From Acidobacteriota bacterium (GTDB lineage: Bacteria; Acidobacteriota; Terriglobia; Terriglobales; Acidobacteriaceae): a stretch of 61,005 bases of DNA. Positions 44,675 to 52,770 of this stretch are shown piece after piece. A program made the translations under genes and the position numbers. How positions within the stretch are numbered: position 1 is the stretch's first letter; each line of letters starts with the position of its first letter. The DNA lies in assembly GCA_021781795.1 (NCBI GenBank), contig JAJXWA010000013.1, forward strand, positions 1-61,005, given 5' to 3'. The notes below the pieces were generated by a model. It was given only the letters and a program-made list of their open reading frames with translations, searched no databases and had not been told where the DNA came from.

Positions 44675-47075
44675 GGCGACTCCTGTGGGTTGATGGATGT
44701 TTGAGGTTCATCCGTTTCAGCAGTCCATGGTAGCGCGGATCGTCATGCAACTGCCTCAGACTTGGAAGAACGCTGAGGTAGGAGACCAAAATGTCTTTGC
44801 GTTCTGCCGCTTTTTCAAGCCAGGTGAAGGCGAGGTCCTTCTCTCCAACAGACGCTGCTGCTACAGCGATGGCGACAGGGAGCGCCGTACCATTCTTTTC
44901 ATAATCGAGGAGCTGGTTCAGGACAATGCGTGCCTTTTCCTCATCTCCGTTTTGTACGTGCGCGTCTGCGAGCCAACCCATCAGCACCGGCATGCGGCTT
45001 TTGGATATCCCATCTTCAAACGTGCGCACTGCCTGAGGCAGACGGCCGCTCTGCACCTGCGCCGTGCCCAGCGCATAATAAAGCTCGAAATAATGAGGTG
45101 AAGCCTCCAGGGCGCTTTGCGCCAGCAGGATGCTTGTATCGTGATCGCCCATGTAGGCGCGGAGAATCGCTTCTTCAGCAAGCAGAGGCGCAGAGAGAGG
45201 GTCGTATCTCAGCCCGATGCGGACCTGCGCGAGCGCTTCCTCCATCTCGCCATGAATCAGGAGATGCGTAACGTAGATATAGTAGGAGTCTCCGCGCTGG
45301 GGCCGCAGCGCGATTGCAGTCTTCAAATGATGCAGAGCATCCTGCCAGTTCCAGTCGTAAAACTGCAGCACGGAGGCCAGTGCGATATGACCTTCCGGAA
45401 GCTCAGGGTCGAGCCGAATGGCCTTCAGCGCGGATGTGCGCGCCAGGCCCCAGGCTTCATGCGGCGGCATCAGACCTAGACTCGCCTGAAGGCAGTAATA
45501 ATCGGCCAAGCCGGCATGGGTTGGAGCTGAGTTCTCGTCGAGTTGCAGTGCCTGTTCGAAATAGCGGCCCGCCTGTTGAATATCCTCGATCGTTTTGCGA
45601 TTCCAGTGGTAGCGCCCCTTCAGATACGCTTCGTACGCCTCGGAACGCATCGGCGTTGCGGGTTCTGGGCCGGAGAGGCTCAGGTGCTTTGCAACCGTTT
45701 CGCCCAAGGCAGAGGCTACAGCGGACGCGATCTCATCCTGCAACGCGAAAACATCCGCGAGCTCCCGGTCAAACCTCGGAGACGACCAAAGATGAAAGCC
45801 CGTTCGCGCATCGGTGAGCTGGGTATGGACACGCACACGCGATCCGGAGCGACGCACGCTTCCTTCCAGAATGACCTGGGCATGCAACGCCTGCCCAACT
45901 TCGCGAATATCTTTCGTTGTGCCACGGAAAGCAAATGCCGAGGTGCGCGAGACGACTCTCAGCCCGACGACTGTTTCCAGAGCAGCGATAAGCTCTTCTG
46001 TCAGTCCGTCGCTGAAGTAGTCACTGTCCGGTTCCGAGCTCAGATTCCGCATCGGCAAGACAGCGATGGATACCCCCGCCTCCACAGGCTTTTCGAAGCC
46101 GTTCTGGTGCGCTGCTGTGCTGTGGATGGTGGAGACCCAATCTGTTTGAAGTGGATGGATCCGCACCTGGGATGAAACACCGCCGACGGGCGTGGCAAAG
46201 TGCCGCGCAGTCCCCTGCGCGTCATGCGGCATCGCATCCTCGCTGAGAAGGTTCAGCAGGTCGGCTGCCGAGTTGTGGCGCGCATGCGGCTGAACCCGCA
46301 GGCACTGCTCTACAGCGCTCAACAGACCCGGTGGCAGATCCGGATGAATCTCGTGCAGGGGAATGTATTCTCCTCGTGAGATCGCGGCGCAGATGGCCGC
46401 AGGCGTGGCATGGCGGAATGGCGGATGCCCCGCAGCCATTTCGTAAAGAACCGCTCCCAAAGCCCAGATATCGGCGCGATGGTCGAAAGAGCACCCGGCC
46501 AGCTGCTCCGGAGGCATATAGGCCAATGTGCCGATCACCTGGCGCGAGAGGGTCAACTGGGTCTCGTCCGTGATGCGTGAGAGCCCGAAATCCAGAATCT
46601 TGACGTTGCCGCCCTGTACGAGAAAAACATTGCCCGGCTTGATGTCTCGGTGCACCACACCGGCCATGTGCGCCGCGTGGAGACCGGACGCAATCTGACG
46701 CCCAATCTCCATCGCAATTCCAGGCTCGATTGCGCCGCTCCTGGCCAGTCGTTCCGCGAGCGTCTGGCCGCGATAGCACGCCATCACGAGCAACAGGGCA
46801 CCTTCCGGGGTTTCTTCGGCGGTATAAATGGTGCAAAGATTCGGATGATCCAGCGCCGACGCGGCGCGTGCTTCTCTCAGAAAGCGGGCGCGCATCTCAG
46901 CATTTTCCGAAATCTGACGCTGCAGAACCTTAATGGCCACAGTACGTCCCAGCCGCAGATCCTCAGCTTCAAACACAATTCCCATTCCGCCCGCGCCAAG
47001 TTTTCGCACGATGCGGTAATGGAGGATCTCATCTCCGGGACTGATTGCTGGAATCATAGGAAGACCGGTGATCAC
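44661..47075 (-). CDS. Ser/Thr protein kinase with TolB-like domain and TPR repeats
   Basis: An 804-aa Hanks-type kinase: glycine loop KLGAGGMGIVFEAED (25-39), Lys49 (VAIKVL), catalytic HRDIKPGN (142-149), DFG at 162-164, activation-loop APE equivalent MPPEQLAG. No membrane helix follows. From about 336 there is a TolB N-terminal-like/adenylate-cyclase-associated module (SIAVLPMRNLSSEPDSDYFS and VILEGSVRRSGSRVRVHTQL), then some eight TPR-like units to about 790. The start GTG 47075 overlaps the stop of the diiron-enzyme gene (GTGA), so ATG 47057 is less likely. Such kinases are common in Acidobacteria; here the tight linkage to a peptide-modifying set is what is unusual. Confidence 0.9.
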   Translation of the reverse strand: MITGLPMIPAISPGDEILHYRIVRKLGAGGMGIVFEAEDLRLGRTVAIKVLQRQISENAEMRARFLREARAASALDHPNLCTIYTAEETPEGALLLVMACYRGQTLAERLARSGAIEPGIAMEIGRQIASGLHAAHMAGVVHRDIKPGNVFLVQGGNVKILDFGLSRITDETQLTLSRQVIGTLAYMPPEQLAGCSFDHRADIWALGAVLYEMAAGHPPFRHATPAAICAAISRGEYIPLHEIHPDLPPGLLSAVEQCLRVQPHARHNSAADLLNLLSEDAMPHDAQGTARHFATPVGGVSSQVRIHPLQTDWVSTIHSTAAHQNGFEKPVEAGVSIAVLPMRNLSSEPDSDYFSDGLTEELIAALETVVGLRVVSRTSAFAFRGTTKDIREVGQALHAQVILEGSVRRSGSRVRVHTQLTDARTGFHLWSSPRFDRELADVFALQDEIASAVASALGETVAKHLSLSGPEPATPMRSEAYEAYLKGRYHWNRKTIEDIQQAGRYFEQALQLDENSAPTHAGLADYYCLQASLGLMPPHEAWGLARTSALKAIRLDPELPEGHIALASVLQFYDWNWQDALHHLKTAIALRPQRGDSYYIYVTHLLIHGEMEEALAQVRIGLRYDPLSAPLLAEEAILRAYMGDHDTSILLAQSALEASPHYFELYYALGTAQVQSGRLPQAVRTFEDGISKSRMPVLMGWLADAHVQNGDEEKARIVLNQLLDYEKNGTALPVAIAVAAASVGEKDLAFTWLEKAAERKDILVSYLSVLPSLRQLHDDPRYHGLLKRMNLKHPSTHRSRHVAR

Positions 47076-47848
47076 ATCACGACCGCAGCAGCTTTTGCTG
47101 CTGGGGCCGTGAAGACTGTGCCGCGCAATGCCGGGCTGACGATGCGCCCGAAATGCTCCACGATATCGGTGAACACCTTCTCAAGATGGCCGATGGTCGC
47201 GATGGCGCTTACCGTGATCAGCTCTTCCTGCTCCCGGCTGAGAGGAAGAGTGTCCAGCAGCGCATCAAACTCCGCAACGTGGTCCGGATCGAGCTCCGCA
47301 TGATTGAGGTGGCAGGACATCGAAGAGAGCGGGATGCCCGTGCGCTCGTGGACTTCCATCAGAAACGCTGTCTCCGCCGGTTGTTCAAGAACTGCGATAT
47401 AGCCAAGCAAGGCCACAGGATGAGCATGCTCGATCCAGTAGTACTGCGTGCCTACGAGTGCCGCAACGCTTGGGTAGGGCAGGCGCTGCAAAGCTCGCTC
47501 GCGCGGGATGCCGAGGCTCGCGAGGTCATCCAGAAGCCACTCTTCATGCCCCTGCTCTTCTTCGGCGTGCTCGGCGTAATAGTCCCGCAGCCGATCGCGG
47601 AGACGGTCATCGTCCAGTTCGCCGGACCGCTCAACGGCCAGGCGCATAACCGGTACCGATGCGCGCATGACGCCCAGCATGGCGAAGAGGAGTTCCGGAT
47701 AAAGTTCGCCCAGCCGTGGGTGATACCACGCCTCGCGAATCAGCTCCGTCAGGGGTCCTCGCGTCAACGAGAGCGTTGCGCGCAGCCGGTGGCTCCTGCC
47801 GCCGTCCTCAGATTGGATTGGCTCACGCACCACCTCATGGATGTCCAC
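47072..47848 (-). CDS. Heme-oxygenase-like diiron oxidase/oxygenase family protein
   Basis: A 258-aa all-helical protein of the iron-containing redox enzyme (TenA/PqqC/HDO-like) superfamily. Candidate metal ligands: E97/E98 and H101 in EHAEEEQGHEEW, E140/H141/H143 in YYWIEHAHPVALLGY, and H180, H183, D187, H190 in HLNHAELDPDH, matching the E...H / E / HxxxDxxH order of HDO enzymes such as UndA, BesC and SznF. These activate O2 for oxidative cleavage, desaturation or N-oxygenation. GTG start 47848 with AAGGA 7 nt upstream, 9 bp after the small peptide gene. Substrate probably the peptide, by linkage only. Confidence 0.82.
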   Translation of the reverse strand: MDIHEVVREPIQSEDGGRSHRLRATLSLTRGPLTELIREAWYHPRLGELYPELLFAMLGVMRASVPVMRLAVERSGELDDDRLRDRLRDYYAEHAEEEQGHEEWLLDDLASLGIPRERALQRLPYPSVAALVGTQYYWIEHAHPVALLGYIAVLEQPAETAFLMEVHERTGIPLSSMSCHLNHAELDPDHVAEFDALLDTLPLSREQEELITVSAIATIGHLEKVFTDIVEHFGRIVSPALRGTVFTAPAAKAAAVVM

Positions 47849-47857
47849 GGCCAGTCC

Positions 47858-48061
47858 TTATATCGCCATGGTTCCCATGCGATGCGAATCGCCGACTTTG
47901 ACCTTGCGCTGAAAGAAGTCGTCTCCCAACTTGGTGCGCACTGAAATCAGCGCATCCACTTCGGTTGCAGAGAGCTGGTTGATACTGTTGATCTCCTCGG
48001 CAGTCAGGGAATGATGTACCTCAATGAGACCCGCCGATTGCAGGCGCTCGAAGTTCGTCAT
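47858..48061 (-). CDS. Putative RiPP precursor peptide (67 aa, no cysteine)
   Basis: A 67-aa acidic peptide with AAAGG 8 nt before its ATG. Residues 1-46 look like a leader: FERLQSAGLIEVHHSLTAEE and a predicted helix EEINSINQLSATEVDALISV. The C-terminal 20 residues after GDDFF are basic and contain QRKVKVGDSHRMGTMAI, with Ser59 and Thr64 as the only hydroxy residues there. There is no Cys, so no lanthionine can form, and no Gly-Gly site. It lies 113 bp after the dehydratase gene and 9 bp before the diiron enzyme, within a coupled series. Other readings: a small regulatory or structural protein. I do not recognise its family. Confidence 0.62.
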   Translation of the reverse strand: MTNFERLQSAGLIEVHHSLTAEEINSINQLSATEVDALISVRTKLGDDFFQRKVKVGDSHRMGTMAI

Positions 48062-48174
48062 GACTTTGCCTTTCTTTTCTTACAGTTGTCCGTTCGCTGA
48101 AGGCTAGGGGGAAATGCGACGTGCTCATCACTCTAACATGCCGTTGGACCCGGCGCAATCCGCTTGCGCAGGGA

Positions 48175-49824
48175 TCAGCAGGAGCGCCCGAAAACAGCTG
48201 CAAGCAGACTCGGAACCTGAACTTCATTGAGCCGATCAGGGGTCATTGCGCCAAGTTTTCGCAGTACCGCCTCGGCCGGTGAGCACGATAGAAAACGTGG
48301 AGCAAGCGGCAGGCCGGATTTGCCGGCAAGAGTCCGGGAGCCAGCCAGTCCTATGAACCGCGGGACATGCAGGCGCAGCAAAGTCTCCGTCTCCGCCCGC
48401 ACAACGGGTGGCGGAAGAGATGGATGGCCCCACTCCCGCAATGCGCGCAGCAGTGCTTCCTTACGCGCCGGCGCGGAGTTTAGTGGCCCAGGTTGCAGTG
48501 ACCGGCTGAGGAGGAGACCATAGGTCAGGGTATTGCGCAGAATGATGCGGGGAGCATGATGCTGCAGCGCCGAGCGCCATGCAGAATCGGGTGCCACGAG
48601 ACTCTCGCGGCAGCGCATCAAGGCGGTCGCGGCTTCGCGATAGCCGCTCACCAAGAGCGGCAGCACCTCAAGCGGTGAGGCTGGATGCGGCGCGTTGCCC
48701 TGATCCAATAGTGCCGCAGGCGCCATCTCGACGCGGCGCGTTCCATCGGGCCGACTTGACCAGCGCGGAATCATGATCTGCGGCACGGACGCGGGCTTCC
48801 CGAACAGTCCGGATGTGTCCGGCAGTTCTGATGAGGTTGGCCTGGGCAGAAGCCCAGTATCCAGCAGATCATGCATTGTGGCAGCGAAAGGTACATTTGC
48901 CTTTTGCGCCGGCGGAGTTGCGGAAAATGTTTGTGGGGTTCCCAGTGTCTCGGTGTCAAACAACCCCGGACCAGAAGGAGTCGCCATGAGATTCGCCATG
49001 TGCAGGTCTGTCATCCGGACATGCTCGGCGAGGCATAGAGTCGCGCCTGCAGCTTCCCAGTATCGGCGCGCTTCGGCAGAGTTTTTGTTCCAATCCTGCA
49101 ACTTCTCGTGCGGCGGCAACGACATGATCCAGCCATATTGGCCGTCCTTGCCAGCGAGAACTGGTGCTGAAGGAAGCTGGAGGGATGAATGCCCGTTGAC
49201 CGCATGCACAAGGCGATCCCAGAGCCACTCCCCGGTGACCGGGCGGGGCTTGTAATAGATGCAGCTCCTATCCTGAAAGATAAGGCGCAGCGCTGTGTGT
49301 CCGCCGTCATGCAAATCTGCGCTGGACGGCGAAAGCGAGACGAGCTCAGGCAGCTTCTGGTATCCGAGCCAGGTTGCAACGCCCGATGCATCGTTGTGCA
49401 GCCTGTGCAGAAAAACGGCGACTGCATCTACCCATTCGGCGATCGCGTCGTTCAGCAGCGCGGATAGCACCGGGAATTGATGTGCAATCTTGCGCTCGGT
49501 GAGATCCGGTCGATCTAAGATGATCTGCGTCAGGATGCCCGAGAGCCGGCTCCGCAGCGCATTGAACCACGCGCAGAGATCGATACGCTCCCATCCAGCC
49601 CCTGAGTGTTCGACGGAACTGCGGCGATGGAGATCGAGCGAAGCGCTTTCCAGCCAAGGTTCGAGAGAAAGCCCTGAAGTCCATTGAGCATTCTCCGTTT
49701 CTGCAGGCGCCGTCGCTGGTAGATCCATGTCCTGCATCAGCGTTCCCTCGTAACCCAATACCAGAAGTTCGCGATGATTGGCCGCATCGGCGAAAAAACC
49801 GATCTGTTCCCGAGTGCATCTCAT
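48175..49824 (-). CDS. Stand-alone LanM-type (DUF4135) dehydratase, no cyclase domain
   Basis: A 549-aa protein equal to only the N-terminal dehydratase part of LanM class II lanthipeptide synthetases. Sites equivalent to those of CylM (numbering from memory) are all kept with close spacing: Asp170/His172 (ADLHDGG; CylM D252/H254), Lys192 (IYYKPR; K274), Asp273/His275/Asn278 (MTDLHMANL; D347/H349/N352), Asp290/Glu292 (LFDTETL; D364/E366), Arg426/Thr432 (PRIILRNTLTYG; R506/T512). So both Ser/Thr phosphorylation and phosphate elimination should be possible. The LanC-like zinc cyclase domain (about 400 aa) is absent, and no separate lanC is near. First gene of the operon; its ATG has no good SD. 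Confidence 0.85.
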   Translation of the reverse strand: MRCTREQIGFFADAANHRELLVLGYEGTLMQDMDLPATAPAETENAQWTSGLSLEPWLESASLDLHRRSSVEHSGAGWERIDLCAWFNALRSRLSGILTQIILDRPDLTERKIAHQFPVLSALLNDAIAEWVDAVAVFLHRLHNDASGVATWLGYQKLPELVSLSPSSADLHDGGHTALRLIFQDRSCIYYKPRPVTGEWLWDRLVHAVNGHSSLQLPSAPVLAGKDGQYGWIMSLPPHEKLQDWNKNSAEARRYWEAAGATLCLAEHVRMTDLHMANLMATPSGPGLFDTETLGTPQTFSATPPAQKANVPFAATMHDLLDTGLLPRPTSSELPDTSGLFGKPASVPQIMIPRWSSRPDGTRRVEMAPAALLDQGNAPHPASPLEVLPLLVSGYREAATALMRCRESLVAPDSAWRSALQHHAPRIILRNTLTYGLLLSRSLQPGPLNSAPARKEALLRALREWGHPSLPPPVVRAETETLLRLHVPRFIGLAGSRTLAGKSGLPLAPRFLSCSPAEAVLRKLGAMTPDRLNEVQVPSLLAAVFGRSC

Positions 49825-50146
49825 CCTGAACAGTATGGCTCAACTGCGGTGCCCCATTCGAGATGCTTGGGCGCTGGCAAAATGCGTTCGTGGAGAATAA
49901 TTATCGGATATAGCGTAATGCCGTTCTTTAATTAGGTCGTGTTCACACAACACTAATTGAGTCTGGCGGTGATTTGGGCCTGCTGGAATGGCAAGCTTTA
50001 GTCACCTTTCAGTGAATTGCTACTGTCGTCGGTGGACCGACCGGTCGTGCCGCGCTCGCAACGTTTTCCAGCAGTTATGAGCAGCTCAAAGCAACATGAC
50101 TAAGCGTTGCACCGGTAGGCATGCCGAAGGCGAGATTTCCAGCTTG
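49825..50146. other. Intergenic region upstream of the peptide-modification operon
   Basis: 322 bp between two minus-strand genes, lower in GC than its surroundings. It should contain the terminator of the SorC gene and the promoter of the dehydratase operon. I see the inverted repeat listed separately and a GATAAT-like -10 on the minus strand (ATTATC at 49900-49905) without a matching -35. No coding potential. Confidence 0.45.
49930..49958. promoter_or_regulatory. Imperfect 29-bp inverted repeat, possible operator
   Basis: AATTAG (49930-49935) and CTAATT (49953-49958) are exact reverse complements; the inner arms GTCGTGT and ACACAAC also pair with one mismatch and a one-base offset. It lies about 105 bp upstream of the dehydratase start, where an operator would be expected. 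The next upstream gene encodes a SorC-family regulator, but that one more likely controls the sugar operon. Confidence 0.4.
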
Positions 50147-51103
50147 TTAATCCTGTGTGGCAACGAGAGCCTCCGCCGCACGCTGTTCGGTGATGAGTAC
50201 GTCGAGCAGGCCGCCTCGCAGCGCGGCCAGGATTGCCGGCACCTTGCGGCTTCCTCCGGCTACGCCGACCACCCGCTTGCATTTGCGGAGTGTGTCCAGA
50301 TCGATTCCAATCACCCGCTTCATCAATGGTGATTTCACGGGTTGTCCATCGGAATTGTAGTACCGGAAGCAAATGTCGCCCACTGCGCCGATCCGTTGCA
50401 GTTCATCGCGTTCCTTACGGGAAAAGATGTTGCCGCTTACAGCAAGAATCTTGGAGGGTTCCATTGAGCCGATGCCCACGAGAGCAATGTCGAGTTGGTC
50501 GAAAAGGGCGGTTGCTTCTTTAACAGCGGAGTCGCGCATCAGTACGCGCTGTGCTTCCGGCGATCCGACAACGGCAGGTGATTGCAGCAGGATGGGCTGA
50601 GCGCCGATGCTGGCGGCCAGCCGCTGCGCCAGGTGAATTGCCTGGAAGTCGCCGCCGACGTTGCCGATGCCGCCGAGGATCTGCACCACTTTTCCATTGG
50701 CACAATACTCGCCAGGATGAAGCGCATCGACCATGGCAAACAGGGACCGGCTCCAGGACGAGATCCCGATCGTCTGACCTGGCTTGAAGGTCGTCTCAAG
50801 AAAGTACGCCAGCGCAGCGCCGAGGTCGCGGACCATTGCCTCGCCTTCCGCGGGGCTATCGACAACAACCACATCCTTCAAATCAAAGCGTGCGGCCAGT
50901 TGATCTTCGATTTCTGCAAACGTGCCCGGCGGTGTGGTAACGCTGAATCGGACAAGGTTGAGTGCCCGCGCCTTCTTCAGCATCCGGGAGATGGTGGACT
51001 GGTGCAGCTGCAGCTTTTCTGTAATCGCCTGCTGATTGAGTTCCTGGATGTAGTACATCCGGGCGACCTTCGCCATCAGCCGGAGTTCATCCACGCGCGC
51101 CAT
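50147..51103 (-). CDS. SorC/DeoR-type sugar-binding transcriptional regulator
   Basis: A 318-aa regulator: an N-terminal HTH at about 22-45 (NQQAITEKLQLHQSTISRML) and a sugar-phosphate-binding SorC domain with ILGGIGNVGGD, GIGSMEPS, GAVGDICFRYYNSDGQPV and the C-terminal VAGGSRKVPAILAALRGGL. ATG 51103 was chosen over 51112 since GGAAGA is at a proper distance only for the former. Members respond to phosphorylated sugars and regulate adjacent catabolic genes. It is the last gene of the split-transketolase/kinase/isomerase operon, 117 bp after the isomerase gene. Confidence 0.9.
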   Translation of the reverse strand: MARVDELRLMAKVARMYYIQELNQQAITEKLQLHQSTISRMLKKARALNLVRFSVTTPPGTFAEIEDQLAARFDLKDVVVVDSPAEGEAMVRDLGAALAYFLETTFKPGQTIGISSWSRSLFAMVDALHPGEYCANGKVVQILGGIGNVGGDFQAIHLAQRLAASIGAQPILLQSPAVVGSPEAQRVLMRDSAVKEATALFDQLDIALVGIGSMEPSKILAVSGNIFSRKERDELQRIGAVGDICFRYYNSDGQPVKSPLMKRVIGIDLDTLRKCKRVVGVAGGSRKVPAILAALRGGLLDVLITEQRAAEALVATQD

Positions 51104-51220
51104 GGCATCCATTCTTCCACAGCAGTCTTGTCCGTCAAGTATAAAAACTGCGGCATGCATGAAGATGCATGCCGCACTCGACTGAGCCTGCATGACCGAT
51201 TCGGGCCTGGCCAGCCTACG

Positions 51221-52666
51221 TCAGATGGTGCGCGGAATCGCTTGTAATTCTCCGGAGCGATTGTGATGATGTGTGCGCCACCCCTTGTAGCGGCTCAGCG
51301 CATCGGCTACCGCGTTGGCACAGAGGCTTCGGCTCATCGCCGCATGGTGCTCAAATCCGTTCTCGCAAATCACATGCATCAGGGCGGGCAGACCGAGAAC
51401 ATCTACGACCGCGCGCGAGCCAAACGTCGTCAGAGGATCATCCGTGAACTGGCCTTCAGCAACGTAAGCAGAAATGGACCCAGCGAGGTCATCGGTGCTG
51501 ACGCGCGCAATCGTGACCGGTCCGGCGTCGGTCCGCCCGTTCAGCGTTCCGACCGTGTTCTCCTCGCCCAGGGTTGTGCCCAGGATCGGCGCTGTGCCCA
51601 TCTTCGCGCCGGGCAGGAACTCCGTCGCCCAGTTGCCGCAGTGGAAGAGCACGCACTTGTCCGGATTGCCACCGTAGTTGTTGTTCCAGTCGACAAGCGC
51701 GCTGGGCCGCCCGCTGGCCAGTTGCAGTGCATACATGCTGATGACGCCGGCGATGTCTACCTCGCAGGCAGAAGGCATCATGCGCTGGCTCATCATTGAC
51801 ATGATGGTGCAGACGTTGACGCCGAAGTTCTTCTGGAGCGAGCTCCAGCATTGAATGGCGGTGGCCGAAATGCTGAGAGAATCCATCCAGTTGTCGAGGA
51901 CGATGGCAAACTTGGCCATACGCACGAGCGACTCAGCGGGAGCAGCCGATGTGTCCGCATAAGCGTTGATCTGCTCGATGCGGTTCTTCACGCGCGCATC
52001 GCTGTCGGCGATGTGTTGGGCGTCGCCAAAGACCTCGGAAAGATCGATGGTATGGGTGGAGATGCCGTTGTTCTCAAAGAGCTTTTCGCTATAGCGTGTT
52101 GTGTTGAAGGCATTCGGCCGCGCGCCTACCGCGCCGATGCGCACGCGATTCAGGCCGCGCACGACCTTGCAGGTCTGGACGAATTGAACAAGGTCTTCGC
52201 GAAAACGCGGATTGAGAACAGCGACGGTATGATCGCGCGTGAGAGAGTACTTGAAACCGAACTGGCGCAGGTTGTTGCAGACGGAGATCTTGCCGCAGAA
52301 TGCGTCGCGGCGGCGATCAAGGCCGAACTGATCGAGATCATCCGGGTAAGCCTGAACAAGAATCGGAACGTTGACGTCCGCGATCCGGATGGAGTCGGCC
52401 ACGCCCTTCTCGTCTCCGAAGTTCGGGAGGCTGACGAGGATGCCGTCAAGGCGCTCGCGCTCGCGCCGCAGCAGGTCGCCGCATTTGCGGGCATCGGTCC
52501 AGGTTTCGACGGCGCCGAGCTTTGAGTCTTCAGGACTGAGCCATACCGGCTCGATCCCAAGCTCGGCGAAGAGCTTCGTCAGATCGCGGCGCGCTTCGGA
52601 GATCAGCACGTCCGGAAAAAAGTCGCGATTGCCCACAATTACGCCCAGTGTTGCTGTCTTCGTCAT
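51221..52666 (-). CDS. L-fucose/L-arabinose isomerase-like protein
   Basis: A 481-aa protein of the fucose/arabinose isomerase fold: an N-terminal Rossmann-like half (VIVGNRDFFPDV, DGILVSLPNFGDE, VPILVQAYPDD), and the C-terminal metal/substrate part with WSSLQKNFG, SACEVDIAGVISMYAL (Glu likely metal ligand), DWNNNYGGNPDKCVLFHCGN and a late DNxxH-like ICENGFEHHAAM. Such enzymes isomerise aldoses to ketoses with Mn2+; the group is diverse and the sugar cannot be named. AGGAG 6 nt before ATG 52666. In the operon it would make the ketose used by the FGGY kinase. Confidence 0.83.
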   Translation of the reverse strand: MTKTATLGVIVGNRDFFPDVLISEARRDLTKLFAELGIEPVWLSPEDSKLGAVETWTDARKCGDLLRRERERLDGILVSLPNFGDEKGVADSIRIADVNVPILVQAYPDDLDQFGLDRRRDAFCGKISVCNNLRQFGFKYSLTRDHTVAVLNPRFREDLVQFVQTCKVVRGLNRVRIGAVGARPNAFNTTRYSEKLFENNGISTHTIDLSEVFGDAQHIADSDARVKNRIEQINAYADTSAAPAESLVRMAKFAIVLDNWMDSLSISATAIQCWSSLQKNFGVNVCTIMSMMSQRMMPSACEVDIAGVISMYALQLASGRPSALVDWNNNYGGNPDKCVLFHCGNWATEFLPGAKMGTAPILGTTLGEENTVGTLNGRTDAGPVTIARVSTDDLAGSISAYVAEGQFTDDPLTTFGSRAVVDVLGLPALMHVICENGFEHHAAMSRSLCANAVADALSRYKGWRTHHHNRSGELQAIPRTI

Positions 52667-52770
52667 GTGAAACTCCTCTTTCGGCTGGAACCGTTGTTTA
52701 AGATTCTCTTGCTCATCACTTTGCATTGCCAGGATGCCGATCGGCAGCATCCCGTAGTTGCACTGCGGCT

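Noticed and set aside
48062..48174. A second precursor peptide between the dehydratase and the small peptide gene
   Set aside because: Only frames without SD and with overlap into the dehydratase gene; no leader-like sequence.
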